From NCBI GenBank assembly GCA_026706345.1, contig JAPOYX010000198.1, positions 125,575 to 179,705 on the forward strand: a stretch of 54,131 bases of DNA, read 5' to 3'. This document shows positions 18,790-27,251 of this stretch, piece after piece. The position numbers and the translations under genes are program-made. The stretch is from Gemmatimonadota bacterium (lineage in GTDB: Bacteria > JAAXHH01). The notes beneath the pieces are model-generated. The model was not told where the DNA came from. It worked only from the letters and a program-made list of their open reading frames with translations, and did not search any database. The stretch's first letter is position 1, and every line of letters starts with the position of its first letter.

Positions 18790-21744
18790 CTATTCTTTCT
18801 CCACCGGCACGATTCCAAAAGTCGCGCCTTCGTCTCCTTCTATCAATTGTAGATCGAACCCTACTCGGCGCAATGTTTCACGGCCGATGTGTAGCCCCAT
18901 ACCACGACCACCTGGCTTTCTGCTGAAACCGTATTCGAAGATTGCCTCCCGGTCACGTACATTGACTCCAGGTCCGTTATCCGCGACGATCAGTGATCCG
19001 TCGCGTTCGTCGAGTTCGATGCGTCGTTCTTGTTGGGGATTCTGCTGTGATAACCAGAAGATCGCGTTGTCAACCAAGTTCACAAACACGGGGTAGAAAC
19101 TCGACGGAAAACCAACAACCCTAGCGTTCGCGAAAGTCTTCGTCGCTACTAACGTTACATTATGACGCCCCATACGGGCTCGGAACAACTCCTCTAGAAA
19201 GTCTCGCACCTCAGAACCACGGATTTCCACTTCCTTACGGTAGAGACGCCGCTGCAACGGCGTGAACAGTGTCAAGTAGCCGTCAAGATGGTCGAAACTT
19301 GCTCGGATGCTCTCATACAACTTCGCCAACCCTTCATTTGCATCCGCCCAAGCTCTCAGCTTTCTAAGTCCATGCCGCACTGACCTTATGGTACCGGCAA
19401 ACTCGTGGTTTATTATCTCGATAGCCATTCCCAACTGCGCCAACTGAGCATCGGCTTCCGCCTCCTCCTCCAATAAAAGATTGCGTTGTTCGATGGCCAT
19501 CAACTGGTCGGCTACCGTACTCTCTCCCGTGACATCTATGGACTGTAGTTGCTCCAGTATCGAGCGTAACAATTCGCTTTGCTCTTCTGCGGTTTTTTGG
19601 ATTCTTTTCTCCAGTTCATCTCTGGTTTCGACAAAAACCTCATCGGGCATATCCGCTACGTCGACCCGTTGAAATTCACTCAGTACTGCCCGTAATTCCA
19701 TTTCAACAGCCTTGAGTGACTGCCCGGCCGCACCCCTTGCAGCCGAGGCGACGTTCTCTGCTTCCGTCCTCACTGCGCGACTTGATTCACCAGTAGCCTT
19801 GCGGGCTTCTTTCCCTAGGATCTCTAAAGCTTCTTCCGTTCTTTCACGGCGATCGAGTGCCAATTCCGCCTTCCTGGCTTCATCACCTATTAGATCCTCG
19901 ATCAACTCTCGTGTTGGTCGAAACACATACTCTTGAAGTGAGGCGAACTCCGAGTTGTACACGTTCCAATCGCGAAGGATAGCTTTGCTCAAACCTATAC
20001 GGGGACGTGATACTCGATACTTTGACTCCAACTCCCTGATATCCGCGTGCACTCGACGTTCGAGATTGAGAACCTCGCGAGCCGCCAGGTGACTATCCGC
20101 GATGTTGCATGCGGACCTCAATTCCTCCTCCACACCGACCGTCAATGCCTCCACTTCCTTTTGAGGCACATTGTTCGCAATTTTGTCAAAAAACTCGTCG
20201 AGACTCTTCTGAAATACCTTCTTTCTCGCTAAAACCTGTCTTTCGCGTCGCTTCCTCGCTTCGTCCTGTTTTTGAAGTTCATCTTTTCTCGTATCGAACG
20301 TTTCGGAATGCAGACCTTCGGATCTGAAAAAATCCGCTGCGACCTGTAGAAAAAAGTTCTGAAGTATTGACCGAAACTGACGATAAGCTTTGTTTTCCTG
20401 GAATCCTTCTCGTCCCGCTTTTTCCCTTAGGTCACTATTCCTGTCAGCGTCGATCTCCACCGCGCCGAACATCTTTCGATGTGAAAAGTAATAGTAATAA
20501 GCGCTCTTTGTTCGTCTGAACTCGATGTCCAACCAATCATAATCGGTATCACCGTATGGCAGGACTCGAATTCCATTTCGGTAAATATACAATCCACCCA
20601 ATTCTTCAGTTTTCTTCGCCAAAACGGCGTGTTCCTCATTTGGGATTGTCGAATATCTGCTTTCCCCCTCGAATGCCGCAAAGTCGATCGAGAATTGGCC
20701 GCAGTTCGTACGTGCTCCTCGCCCACCGCTCCAAGGTATGACGTGATCTGCCGTCGTCTCGCCGTAGATCGAGATTTCTCCGATAAATTGCCCGAACTCG
20801 TCAAACGTTCCTCGGATGCGATGATCTGCATTCTGAAACTCCTCCGGGGTGAAGAACTCGTCCTCACCAATCAAATCATCGGCCACCTCGTCCGTCTTGT
20901 GATCGCGAAACGCAGTGTGTATCACACTGTGAGATTCAGGCGTCATGGTATTGCTGAATCCGAGCAACGCCTTTTTCAAAGGTGTCGCTTTCTTCAATGC
21001 GGCGGCCTTGGTCGTTGTCGGATCGCCGTCTATATCCTCCGCCAGTAATGTCGAGGTCGGTTTGATGATGAAATGCGTGCCAGACTTGTCACTTCGGAGG
21101 GACGGATCCCCGAGATAGGAGTCGATATCTTGTGGATCGACCTTGAATTGATCCAACTCGTCAACTAGCTTTTCCATCAGTGGACTCTCGACACGGAGAC
21201 CAACCTTTTCAGCATTTTCACGGAACTCTACAACCATCTCGTCCACGTCATTCGCCGATGGCAGTGTGCCCGGAGAGAATGACCGAAGCGGGATTTCGAT
21301 TTCGTCCAAGTCGATTCCGGGCCACTCGAATATGCCCCAATTCAGAAATGCCGCGGTGAGATCGGAAGCTTCGTCGTCAGTCTTCGGTCGAGTGAGCACC
21401 AGAAGTTGTGGCCCTATAGTCGCAATGGCAAGCCTCCCGATCCCCTTTTCACCGAGCATAGGACGAGGCTTCTTGTTGGGGTCACCTGGTGGGATTCCGG
21501 TGGGGTTGAGCTTGTACTCTGTGCCTATGGTTAACCATCTGGACACGAAGTCGTCGTAACTCATCCCAACCCCGTCGTCCCTCAAGACAAATAGGCCGTC
21601 CGAACGATAATAATCAATCTCGACACGATCGGCATATGCATCATGGGCGTTCTTAAACAACTCGCTGATTGCCGTTGGCATACCAGCAATCTGCTGTCTA
21701 CCGAGCATGTCGAGTGTTCGAGCACGTGTCTTGAATTTCGGCAT
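18790..21744 (-). CDS. Dual GHKL ATPase: MORC/MutL/Hsp90-like N-terminus, coiled coil, histidine-kinase-like C-terminus
   Basis: A 984-residue protein with two complete sets of GHKL motifs. N-terminal set: N-box with E28, N32 and D35 (SELFKNAHDAYADR), G1 DDGVG (56-60) and G2 GEKGIGRLA (98-106), closest in style to MutL/MORC/Hsp90. Residues of about 440-770 are largely charged helices. The C-terminal set begins with an H-box-like NHEF (H780), then N-box NLVDNA (889-894), G1 DNGPG (922-926) and G2 GGRGMGLHIG (945-954). The start overlaps the methyltransferase stop by one base (TGATG), and the receiver gene follows after nine bases. GHKL ATPases of the MutL/MORC type linked to restriction-modification genes are known; a second kinase-type domain in the same chain is unusual. 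Confidence 0.82.
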   Translation of the reverse strand: MPKFKTRARTLDMLGRQQIAGMPTAISELFKNAHDAYADRVEIDYYRSDGLFVLRDDGVGMSYDDFVSRWLTIGTEYKLNPTGIPPGDPNKKPRPMLGEKGIGRLAIATIGPQLLVLTRPKTDDEASDLTAAFLNWGIFEWPGIDLDEIEIPLRSFSPGTLPSANDVDEMVVEFRENAEKVGLRVESPLMEKLVDELDQFKVDPQDIDSYLGDPSLRSDKSGTHFIIKPTSTLLAEDIDGDPTTTKAAALKKATPLKKALLGFSNTMTPESHSVIHTAFRDHKTDEVADDLIGEDEFFTPEEFQNADHRIRGTFDEFGQFIGEISIYGETTADHVIPWSGGRGARTNCGQFSIDFAAFEGESRYSTIPNEEHAVLAKKTEELGGLYIYRNGIRVLPYGDTDYDWLDIEFRRTKSAYYYYFSHRKMFGAVEIDADRNSDLREKAGREGFQENKAYRQFRSILQNFFLQVAADFFRSEGLHSETFDTRKDELQKQDEARKRRERQVLARKKVFQKSLDEFFDKIANNVPQKEVEALTVGVEEELRSACNIADSHLAAREVLNLERRVHADIRELESKYRVSRPRIGLSKAILRDWNVYNSEFASLQEYVFRPTRELIEDLIGDEARKAELALDRRERTEEALEILGKEARKATGESSRAVRTEAENVASAARGAAGQSLKAVEMELRAVLSEFQRVDVADMPDEVFVETRDELEKRIQKTAEEQSELLRSILEQLQSIDVTGESTVADQLMAIEQRNLLLEEEAEADAQLAQLGMAIEIINHEFAGTIRSVRHGLRKLRAWADANEGLAKLYESIRASFDHLDGYLTLFTPLQRRLYRKEVEIRGSEVRDFLEELFRARMGRHNVTLVATKTFANARVVGFPSSFYPVFVNLVDNAIFWLSQQNPQQERRIELDERDGSLIVADNGPGVNVRDREAIFEYGFSRKPGGRGMGLHIGRETLRRVGFDLQLIEGDEGATFGIVPVEKE

Positions 21745-22805
21745 CAGGACAGCCTTCCTACATCCTTGAGATGCTCTATGAAATGTTTACCAATCAGCTT
21801 GGCCAAGTGGACCGGTACCGCATTTCCAATTTGCCTCGCCATCGACGCCATGCTTCCGTTGAACATGAAATCTTCTGGAAAAGTTTGCAGGCAAGCCGCT
21901 TCTCGTATACTGATCGCCCTATCCTGCTCAGGATGGCCAAAGCGACCATTAGAATAGCTGATACACCGAGTGGTCAGTCCTGATGCTGGAGAGTCCCAGG
22001 CCATTCGTCCATACACGTCGGAATATCCGGTAAAACCCTTGTGACATTCGAGCTTTAGGTACTCAGGCCAGTCTCGTTCGCCTCCACCTTCGGGTGTCGC
22101 TTTAATACGGTCGAGGTTTCGTTCCGAAAGTTTTGCCGCTTTGTGATTAAGCACCCCATTGTGTTCTTCGCCTGCGTGAATCGCCGGAAGATGTGATATC
22201 CAGTCCCGAACTGTGGTGTATCTAACGTTGGAGGTTCCTGGTCCATGTGTCTCGTCGGGTATACGAATAACCCCGTGCAGACTCGCTATGAGCAAAAGTC
22301 GTCGTCGGGTTTGCGGTATCCCGTACTTGGAAAGTCTAATGGGGCGACAATCAATTTCATATTCTGCCGCATCTAGCCGCTTTAAAAAGTCGCCAAAAGG
22401 CTGACTCTCGCTGTCCAACTTCTGCAATCCTGGAACATTCTCCACAAACACAAGATCCGGCTTACAACCTTCCACAAACCGGGCAAAGTGGGCCAACAGT
22501 GGAACACGTTCATCCTCGTCCAAACTCGGCCTCTTCGTCTTTTGTTTGCTAAAAGGCTGACACGGTGCACATCCGCTGAACAGCACCGGGCTCGGTCGTT
22601 CCGAATCTACTCGTTGGCGGACCAACTCAACGCTAACATCGCGGATATCTTCAGGCTCGAAGTGAACATCGGGAAAGTTGGCTTTGAAGCTCTTCCGAGC
22701 ATTCGCGTCGTGATCTAGCGCGAACGAAATCCCCATGCCTGCGGCACGAAAGCCACAACTGGCTCCACCACAACCCGCGAAGAAATCATAAACCTGAACA
22801 GTCAT
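21744..22805 (-). CDS. DNA (cytosine-5-)-methyltransferase
   Basis: A 353-residue C5 methyltransferase with the standard motif order. Motif I is FFAGCGGASCGF (8-19), motif IV is PCQPFS with catalytic C82, motif VI is ENV (122-124), motif VIII is QTRRR (165-169), motif IX is in REAACLQTFP and motif X is in GNAVP. The target-recognition region between VIII and IX is short, so the recognition sequence cannot be predicted. The ATG at 22805 is preferred over a GTG 21 bases upstream because GAGGTGG precedes it. It follows the Vsr-type nuclease and is translationally coupled to the dual-GHKL gene. Confidence 0.94.
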   Translation of the reverse strand: MTVQVYDFFAGCGGASCGFRAAGMGISFALDHDANARKSFKANFPDVHFEPEDIRDVSVELVRQRVDSERPSPVLFSGCAPCQPFSKQKTKRPSLDEDERVPLLAHFARFVEGCKPDLVFVENVPGLQKLDSESQPFGDFLKRLDAAEYEIDCRPIRLSKYGIPQTRRRLLLIASLHGVIRIPDETHGPGTSNVRYTTVRDWISHLPAIHAGEEHNGVLNHKAAKLSERNLDRIKATPEGGGERDWPEYLKLECHKGFTGYSDVYGRMAWDSPASGLTTRCISYSNGRFGHPEQDRAISIREAACLQTFPEDFMFNGSMASMARQIGNAVPVHLAKLIGKHFIEHLKDVGRLS

Positions 22806-22977
22806 CAGGCCACCTCGGAAGGTCACTATTACTTTCCGATGCCATGTGCCGAAACACAGGCTTCACACTGGACCGCTTTCATACCCCCGCTTCGGTATAG
22901 TGAGGAACCGTAGCGATACTACTATTGTTTCAGTCGAATTTAGGACGTATGAACTCGACAAGCAAGGAACTCGCCAC

Positions 22978-23403
22978 TCAATGATGCTCTACATTGCACT
23001 TTGTGAGTTCCGCTAACCTGTGCTCCACTTCCTCTTCGTCCTTAGTCTCGCATTGCCAAATTACAAGAACTCGCCATCCGAGATTCCGTAAGGCCCCTTT
23101 CTGATTTGCATCGCGAACCACGTTGGCTGTGAATTTCTCGGTCCAGAAGTCGGTCCGGGATTTCGGGGTGGACGCGTAACGGCATCCTTCGTGCCGATGC
23201 CAAAAGCATCCATGCACGAACACGGCCAGCCGATGTTTCGGAAGCACCAGATCGGGACGTCCAGGAAGATCCTTGCGGTGCAGGCGGAAACGCAGGCCCA
23301 TCCGATGAGCGATTCGACGGACGACCAGTTCGGGACCGGTGTCACGAGTACGAATCGCTGCCATCAATTCGCTACGCCGTTTGCGATCCATGATGTCGGT
23401 CAT
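22978..23403 (-). CDS. vsr: Vsr-type very-short-patch-repair endonuclease
   Basis: A 141-residue protein covering the Vsr family end to end. It has RTRDTGPELVVRR, the metal-binding aspartate in GRPDLVLPKHR, the zinc-site segment HGCFWHRHEGC, and WRVLVIWQCE. Vsr cuts 5' of T:G mismatches produced by deamination of 5-methylcytosine and is usually linked to a cytosine-5 methyltransferase, here 172 bases downstream. Since no other nuclease partners that methyltransferase, this protein could instead serve as the restriction nuclease. The start at 23403 is chosen from family alignment; another ATG lies 12 bases further in. Confidence 0.93.
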   Translation of the reverse strand: MTDIMDRKRRSELMAAIRTRDTGPELVVRRIAHRMGLRFRLHRKDLPGRPDLVLPKHRLAVFVHGCFWHRHEGCRYASTPKSRTDFWTEKFTANVVRDANQKGALRNLGWRVLVIWQCETKDEEEVEHRLAELTKCNVEHH

Positions 23404-23607
23404 GGGTGATCTCTCATAAGATGGGACAAGAGAACGGCGCTGAACGCCGAGGAAGCTTGAAAACAAGTCTTTTGCGTGCTGCGACTGTATGGTTCAGTAA
23501 AACGAATCATATATACCGCGATTGCAGGCCATTCGCTTGGGTGATCTGTTGCACTTCATGTGCAAGCCGTTCAGGCGTAGCGACCGAGGCGGATGCCTCC
23601 AGAAAGC

Positions 23608-24420
23608 TCATGCTTCAGACTCATTAGCCGAGAGATCGCGGAAACGACGGCGCAGGTCCGCTATAGCGTTACGCATCAGTCTCTGATCCTCGTCGGACAT
23701 GTGGAGAAACGCCCACTGGTCGTCAGCGATCTGATCGATGACGTCCAACATATCCAGAATGATCTCTTGGATTAATTGAATCTCGATACTCCAACCTTTA
23801 GGGCTGAAGTGTGTAAAGTCGTTGCGTAGGGCGTGCAGTCTTTTAAATGAATGCTTTTGTGCGTTTGTAATTTCGATGATTCGAACGCAACCAGATTCAG
23901 TGCGTGCCGATTCAGATCCGAGTCTCTCAAACAGTTTAGGGGCGCTTGCGACCTGGATGCTTGGCGGATAGTCCCGTGGATTACGAGGCCGACTGAAAGG
24001 CAGACTGAACTCATCGACATCATCGATGTAATCGATTTCCCCACGTCTGTCGCGCTCGTGCCATTCGATCCATTTGCTTGCACAGTCCCGGGACAGGGCT
24101 CCTAAGTTGGCCGTTCCAGATAGAAGACACACCATAGCCCCTTGAAGCGCACTGTGTAGAGATAGAATTACCCATTTCCAGGCGCCGGATGACCGCTCGG
24201 TTTCGGCGAGACACAGGAGGCAGTGCTGGAGGGATGCCAATACATCCTGCCTTTCATCTGTGCGTACATATTCACTCATACTGTATAGACGTCCGATCGG
24301 ATTTAGGCCGTTATTCTCCAATTGATCCTTCGGTATACGGCGGGAATTCATCTCAGCCAAGCGGGTCTCAGCCATTCTTGCCAGAATGACATCGATCTTT
24401 TCATTCCTTGGCGTATACAA
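23608..24420 (-). CDS. Uncharacterised island protein with HEPN-like RNDFTH motif
   Basis: A 270-residue, mainly helical protein that I do not recognise as a named family. Near the C-terminus, LHALRNDFTHFSPKGW contains R199-N-D-F-T-H204, which fits the R-x4-6-H signature of HEPN domains. HEPN proteins are common RNase effectors in toxin-antitoxin, abortive-infection and restriction loci. A hydrophobic helix near residues 83-101 (WVILSLHSALQGAMVCLL) would fit the core of such a fold. The start is uncertain: a TTG at 24420 or an ATG at 24375, neither with a strong ribosome-binding site. It lies 38 bases after hsdS and 204 bases before vsr, so it may belong to either module. Confidence 0.55.
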   Translation of the reverse strand: MYTPRNEKIDVILARMAETRLAEMNSRRIPKDQLENNGLNPIGRLYSMSEYVRTDERQDVLASLQHCLLCLAETERSSGAWKWVILSLHSALQGAMVCLLSGTANLGALSRDCASKWIEWHERDRRGEIDYIDDVDEFSLPFSRPRNPRDYPPSIQVASAPKLFERLGSESARTESGCVRIIEITNAQKHSFKRLHALRNDFTHFSPKGWSIEIQLIQEIILDMLDVIDQIADDQWAFLHMSDEDQRLMRNAIADLRRRFRDLSANESEA

Positions 24421-24458
24421 ACTGCATAAGGTCTGCGCGTTCGAGTTTCATAACAGCC

Positions 24459-25619
24459 CTACAACAACCGAGATACAAGAGCCTCACCTAACGTCGACGC
24501 AGCCATTGAACTTGTGTATGTCATTTCTGCGGCGGCTTGGGCGGCATTCACCATCTCTGCAAAATGAAGCTGTTGATCGAACGGGGGGACTAATACCGAA
24601 ATAGACTTGATACGGTGCAAGGCCAGCTTTCCTATCGTTACCCGTCCAGTCCGTATCAGGATTTGATCCTGTACGGATTCTGAGTTCAGCTGAGCACTCA
24701 AGAAAACGTTGTGTAGCGTGTTGCTCACAAGAGGTGTAAGGTAGGCTGCGTTCTCGGTAAGATTTGCGCCGGCTAAATGGCTTTCTGCTGGTGCAGTTAT
24801 GCCGATTTTCCCAGCGATTGTAATGAGCGTATCGGTGGAGTGAATAATGTAACGAGAGATGCCGGTTTGTAGGTCTTTGCTGATATACCTTGGGTCGTCT
24901 GCGATAACTTTACCTGCTGTAATGTCCGCAGCTCTGATGTATCGGTGCGGAGTCTTTCTGTCGGAATAACGACTTCCCTTCGGCAATCGCTTTCCACCGC
25001 GTATCCGAACTAGATCCTCAAGCCGCCGTTTATCCCAGCCCATAGGGTTTTCGGAGGGGTCGCCGAACATCTTGACGAAGAGGGCTGGTATAAACTCGCG
25101 CAGTCGTTCCTGCGTGCGCTTTCTTAGCCGCTCAATCTTTGCCGCCCGATTTAAAATGCCAACGATCCTCCGCTGATGGTCAAGCGGTGGCTGAGGCACG
25201 GGTAATGACATCAGTGCCCTCATGTCGGTCCGAGGCATCCGCGACCCTGTCACCGATGACATGACAAAGTTGACTGTTTCTTTTCGTCGCAACAGATAGG
25301 CAACAAACTCACGGTCAACTCCATCTCGCGGGAGGAGTGGAACCAACTCGGTCGAACACCTGCCTGCAAAACCTGGAGTAGCGACCTTGTTGAGATATGG
25401 CCGAAGCTTCGCATAGAGGATGTGACGCTCGTCGAAGCGATACGAAGTGCTTCTTTGGCTTCCGATACGTGAATCGTTTTTAAAGTTGAAATCACCGCTT
25501 TCGGATTCGACATGTTCGACGCCCACATATGGGAGGGCAAAAACTGTCGGATTGTCAGGTTGAAGTCCTTGGCGATCCATCTCGCAAAGTTGGCCGAGTG
25601 GGACTATCGGCGTGCTCAT
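24459..25619 (-). CDS. hsdS: Type I restriction-modification specificity subunit HsdS
   Basis: A 386-residue S subunit with two target-recognition domains and helical spacers. TRD1 is about residues 1-150. The first conserved helix carries LDHQRRIVGILNRAAKIERLRKR (written here only as a landmark near 148-170), and TRD2 begins at WDKRRLEDLVRIRGGKRLP. PQPPLDHQR and PPFDQQLHFAEMV mark the two repeat junctions. It should direct the HsdM/HsdR complex to a bipartite site that cannot be predicted. The start overlaps the hsdM stop by four bases (ATGA). It is somewhat shorter than enteric S subunits but looks complete. Confidence 0.93.
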   Translation of the reverse strand: MSTPIVPLGQLCEMDRQGLQPDNPTVFALPYVGVEHVESESGDFNFKNDSRIGSQRSTSYRFDERHILYAKLRPYLNKVATPGFAGRCSTELVPLLPRDGVDREFVAYLLRRKETVNFVMSSVTGSRMPRTDMRALMSLPVPQPPLDHQRRIVGILNRAAKIERLRKRTQERLREFIPALFVKMFGDPSENPMGWDKRRLEDLVRIRGGKRLPKGSRYSDRKTPHRYIRAADITAGKVIADDPRYISKDLQTGISRYIIHSTDTLITIAGKIGITAPAESHLAGANLTENAAYLTPLVSNTLHNVFLSAQLNSESVQDQILIRTGRVTIGKLALHRIKSISVLVPPFDQQLHFAEMVNAAQAAAEMTYTSSMAASTLGEALVSRLL

Positions 25620-27247
25620 TTTGTCACCGCCTTCCTCACGTCCTCGGTCAGCGAGTCTATTTCCCCAAGAATCTCCGTCTCGATGTCCCGAAGTTCATCT
25701 AGAATCTCCAACGGGTCGCGGTGCTCGACCAATGCGCGGTTACGAGGGCGGTGGCGGTTGGCGCTCAGATTGAAGTCGGCGGCTCGGATGGCGTCAGTTT
25801 CCGCAAACCACCATTTCTCCGTCCAGTCTGCCTCATAGTCCCGGTCTCGCCACGTGCGCCAGCACGCTTTCTGGTCATTGAACGCTTTAGTCAGACCAGG
25901 AAGGTCGTCATCGTCGATAGGCTGGTCGTGGTTCGCGTCGAGTTTAAAACCGTCGTTGTCGGCGTGTAGAAACATCACTCGTTCAGTCGCTCCTCCCTTG
26001 CGTAACACAAGCAACGAAGTCTTCACACCCGAATACGGACTGAACACGCCGCCGGGCAGTGACAGCACGGCTTCGACGGCGTTGTTCTCGATCATTCGGC
26101 GCCGCAGTTCTCTGTGCGCGTTTGTGGCACCAAACAACACGCCTTCGGGCACTACCACACCGCAGCGTCCACCATCTTTCAGGTGATAGAGCATGTATTG
26201 TAGGAATAGCAGTTCGGTCTGTGCCGTGCGACCCACCCTCACGTCCTCGACGATGCGGTCGCGGTCGAGTCGACCGGAAAACGGTGGATTCGCGAGGATG
26301 ACATCAAAGCCGTGTGACGGAAGACCGAGTTCGATCTTCTCGGTGCGGTCGAGTGATCTCGTTAGTGCGTCGCGCCTCAAGATTCGCACCCGATCCAGAC
26401 CACGGAGCGTCAGGTTCATCGTGGCTAGACGCACCATCTGCGGGTCCACATCGGCTCCGTAAAACGTCGCCTCCTGCAACTGGTGAACAGCGTCGCGGCT
26501 TAGCATATCTCCAAGACCGCGCCGAACTGTCTTTCCATCAAGATCCACTTCCTCAATGCCGTCCGGGGAGGAATTAGCAAGCCGGATATGATCCCAGGCA
26601 CCGACCAAGAACCCCGCCGTGCCTGCTGCCGGATCGTAGACGGTCTCGCCGATGCGTGGATCGACCAATCGTATTAAGGCTCGGATGACATGGCGCGGCG
26701 TGCGGAACTGGCCGAGTTCGCCAGCCTGGCGGATCTGACGTAATACGTGCTCGAATAGATCGCCCTTGGTGTCCGCGTCTACACGATCGAGCCGGAGGTC
26801 GTTCAACTGACTTACTACCTGGGTCAGTACCGTCGGCTCGTCAATTATCAGTCGGGCACCGTCCATGAAGTCGGTGACTCCGTTCGCAGCAAGTTCCGCA
26901 TGGAATGGAAAGACTTCCTCACGCACCCAATTCACCAACCGGTCGCCGTTTAGTACGTTCGCCCAAGACGACCATCGCAACGACTCACGCGGCACCGTGG
27001 ACACTCCTGGCTCACGGCCGTTGCGCGGATCACGCAGGTTCCACTTTCCCTCGTAGCTGCTTGTGTAAGGTTCGGCTCCTGGTCGTTGCGCCGTGCGCAC
27101 CCGCACTTCGTCTGCAGTCTCATACATGTAGAAGTAGATCAGAAAGCTGAGTTGCTCAGCATTCTGGGCCGGATTCGGATAGCCACCGCCAAATAGATAG
27201 TCGCGTATGCGATCTATACCGAGCCGGAGTTCTGGGGTCATGGGCAT
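25616..27247 (-). CDS. hsdM: Type I restriction-modification DNA methyltransferase HsdM
   Basis: A 543-residue N6-adenine methyltransferase. The N-terminal helical domain (HsdM_N) is followed by the SAM-binding motif VYDPAAGTAGFLVGA and the catalytic NPPF. GVVVPEGVLFG and VEAVLSLPGGVFSPYSGV are typical of type I M subunits. It methylates adenine at the site chosen by HsdS and forms the core of the M2S complex. It starts four bases after hsdR and overlaps hsdS by four bases, a classic hsdRMS transcript. A second ATG six bases in could be the start. Confidence 0.95.
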   Translation of the reverse strand: MPMTPELRLGIDRIRDYLFGGGYPNPAQNAEQLSFLIYFYMYETADEVRVRTAQRPGAEPYTSSYEGKWNLRDPRNGREPGVSTVPRESLRWSSWANVLNGDRLVNWVREEVFPFHAELAANGVTDFMDGARLIIDEPTVLTQVVSQLNDLRLDRVDADTKGDLFEHVLRQIRQAGELGQFRTPRHVIRALIRLVDPRIGETVYDPAAGTAGFLVGAWDHIRLANSSPDGIEEVDLDGKTVRRGLGDMLSRDAVHQLQEATFYGADVDPQMVRLATMNLTLRGLDRVRILRRDALTRSLDRTEKIELGLPSHGFDVILANPPFSGRLDRDRIVEDVRVGRTAQTELLFLQYMLYHLKDGGRCGVVVPEGVLFGATNAHRELRRRMIENNAVEAVLSLPGGVFSPYSGVKTSLLVLRKGGATERVMFLHADNDGFKLDANHDQPIDDDDLPGLTKAFNDQKACWRTWRDRDYEADWTEKWWFAETDAIRAADFNLSANRHRPRNRALVEHRDPLEILDELRDIETEILGEIDSLTEDVRKAVTK

Positions 27248-27251
27248 ACTT

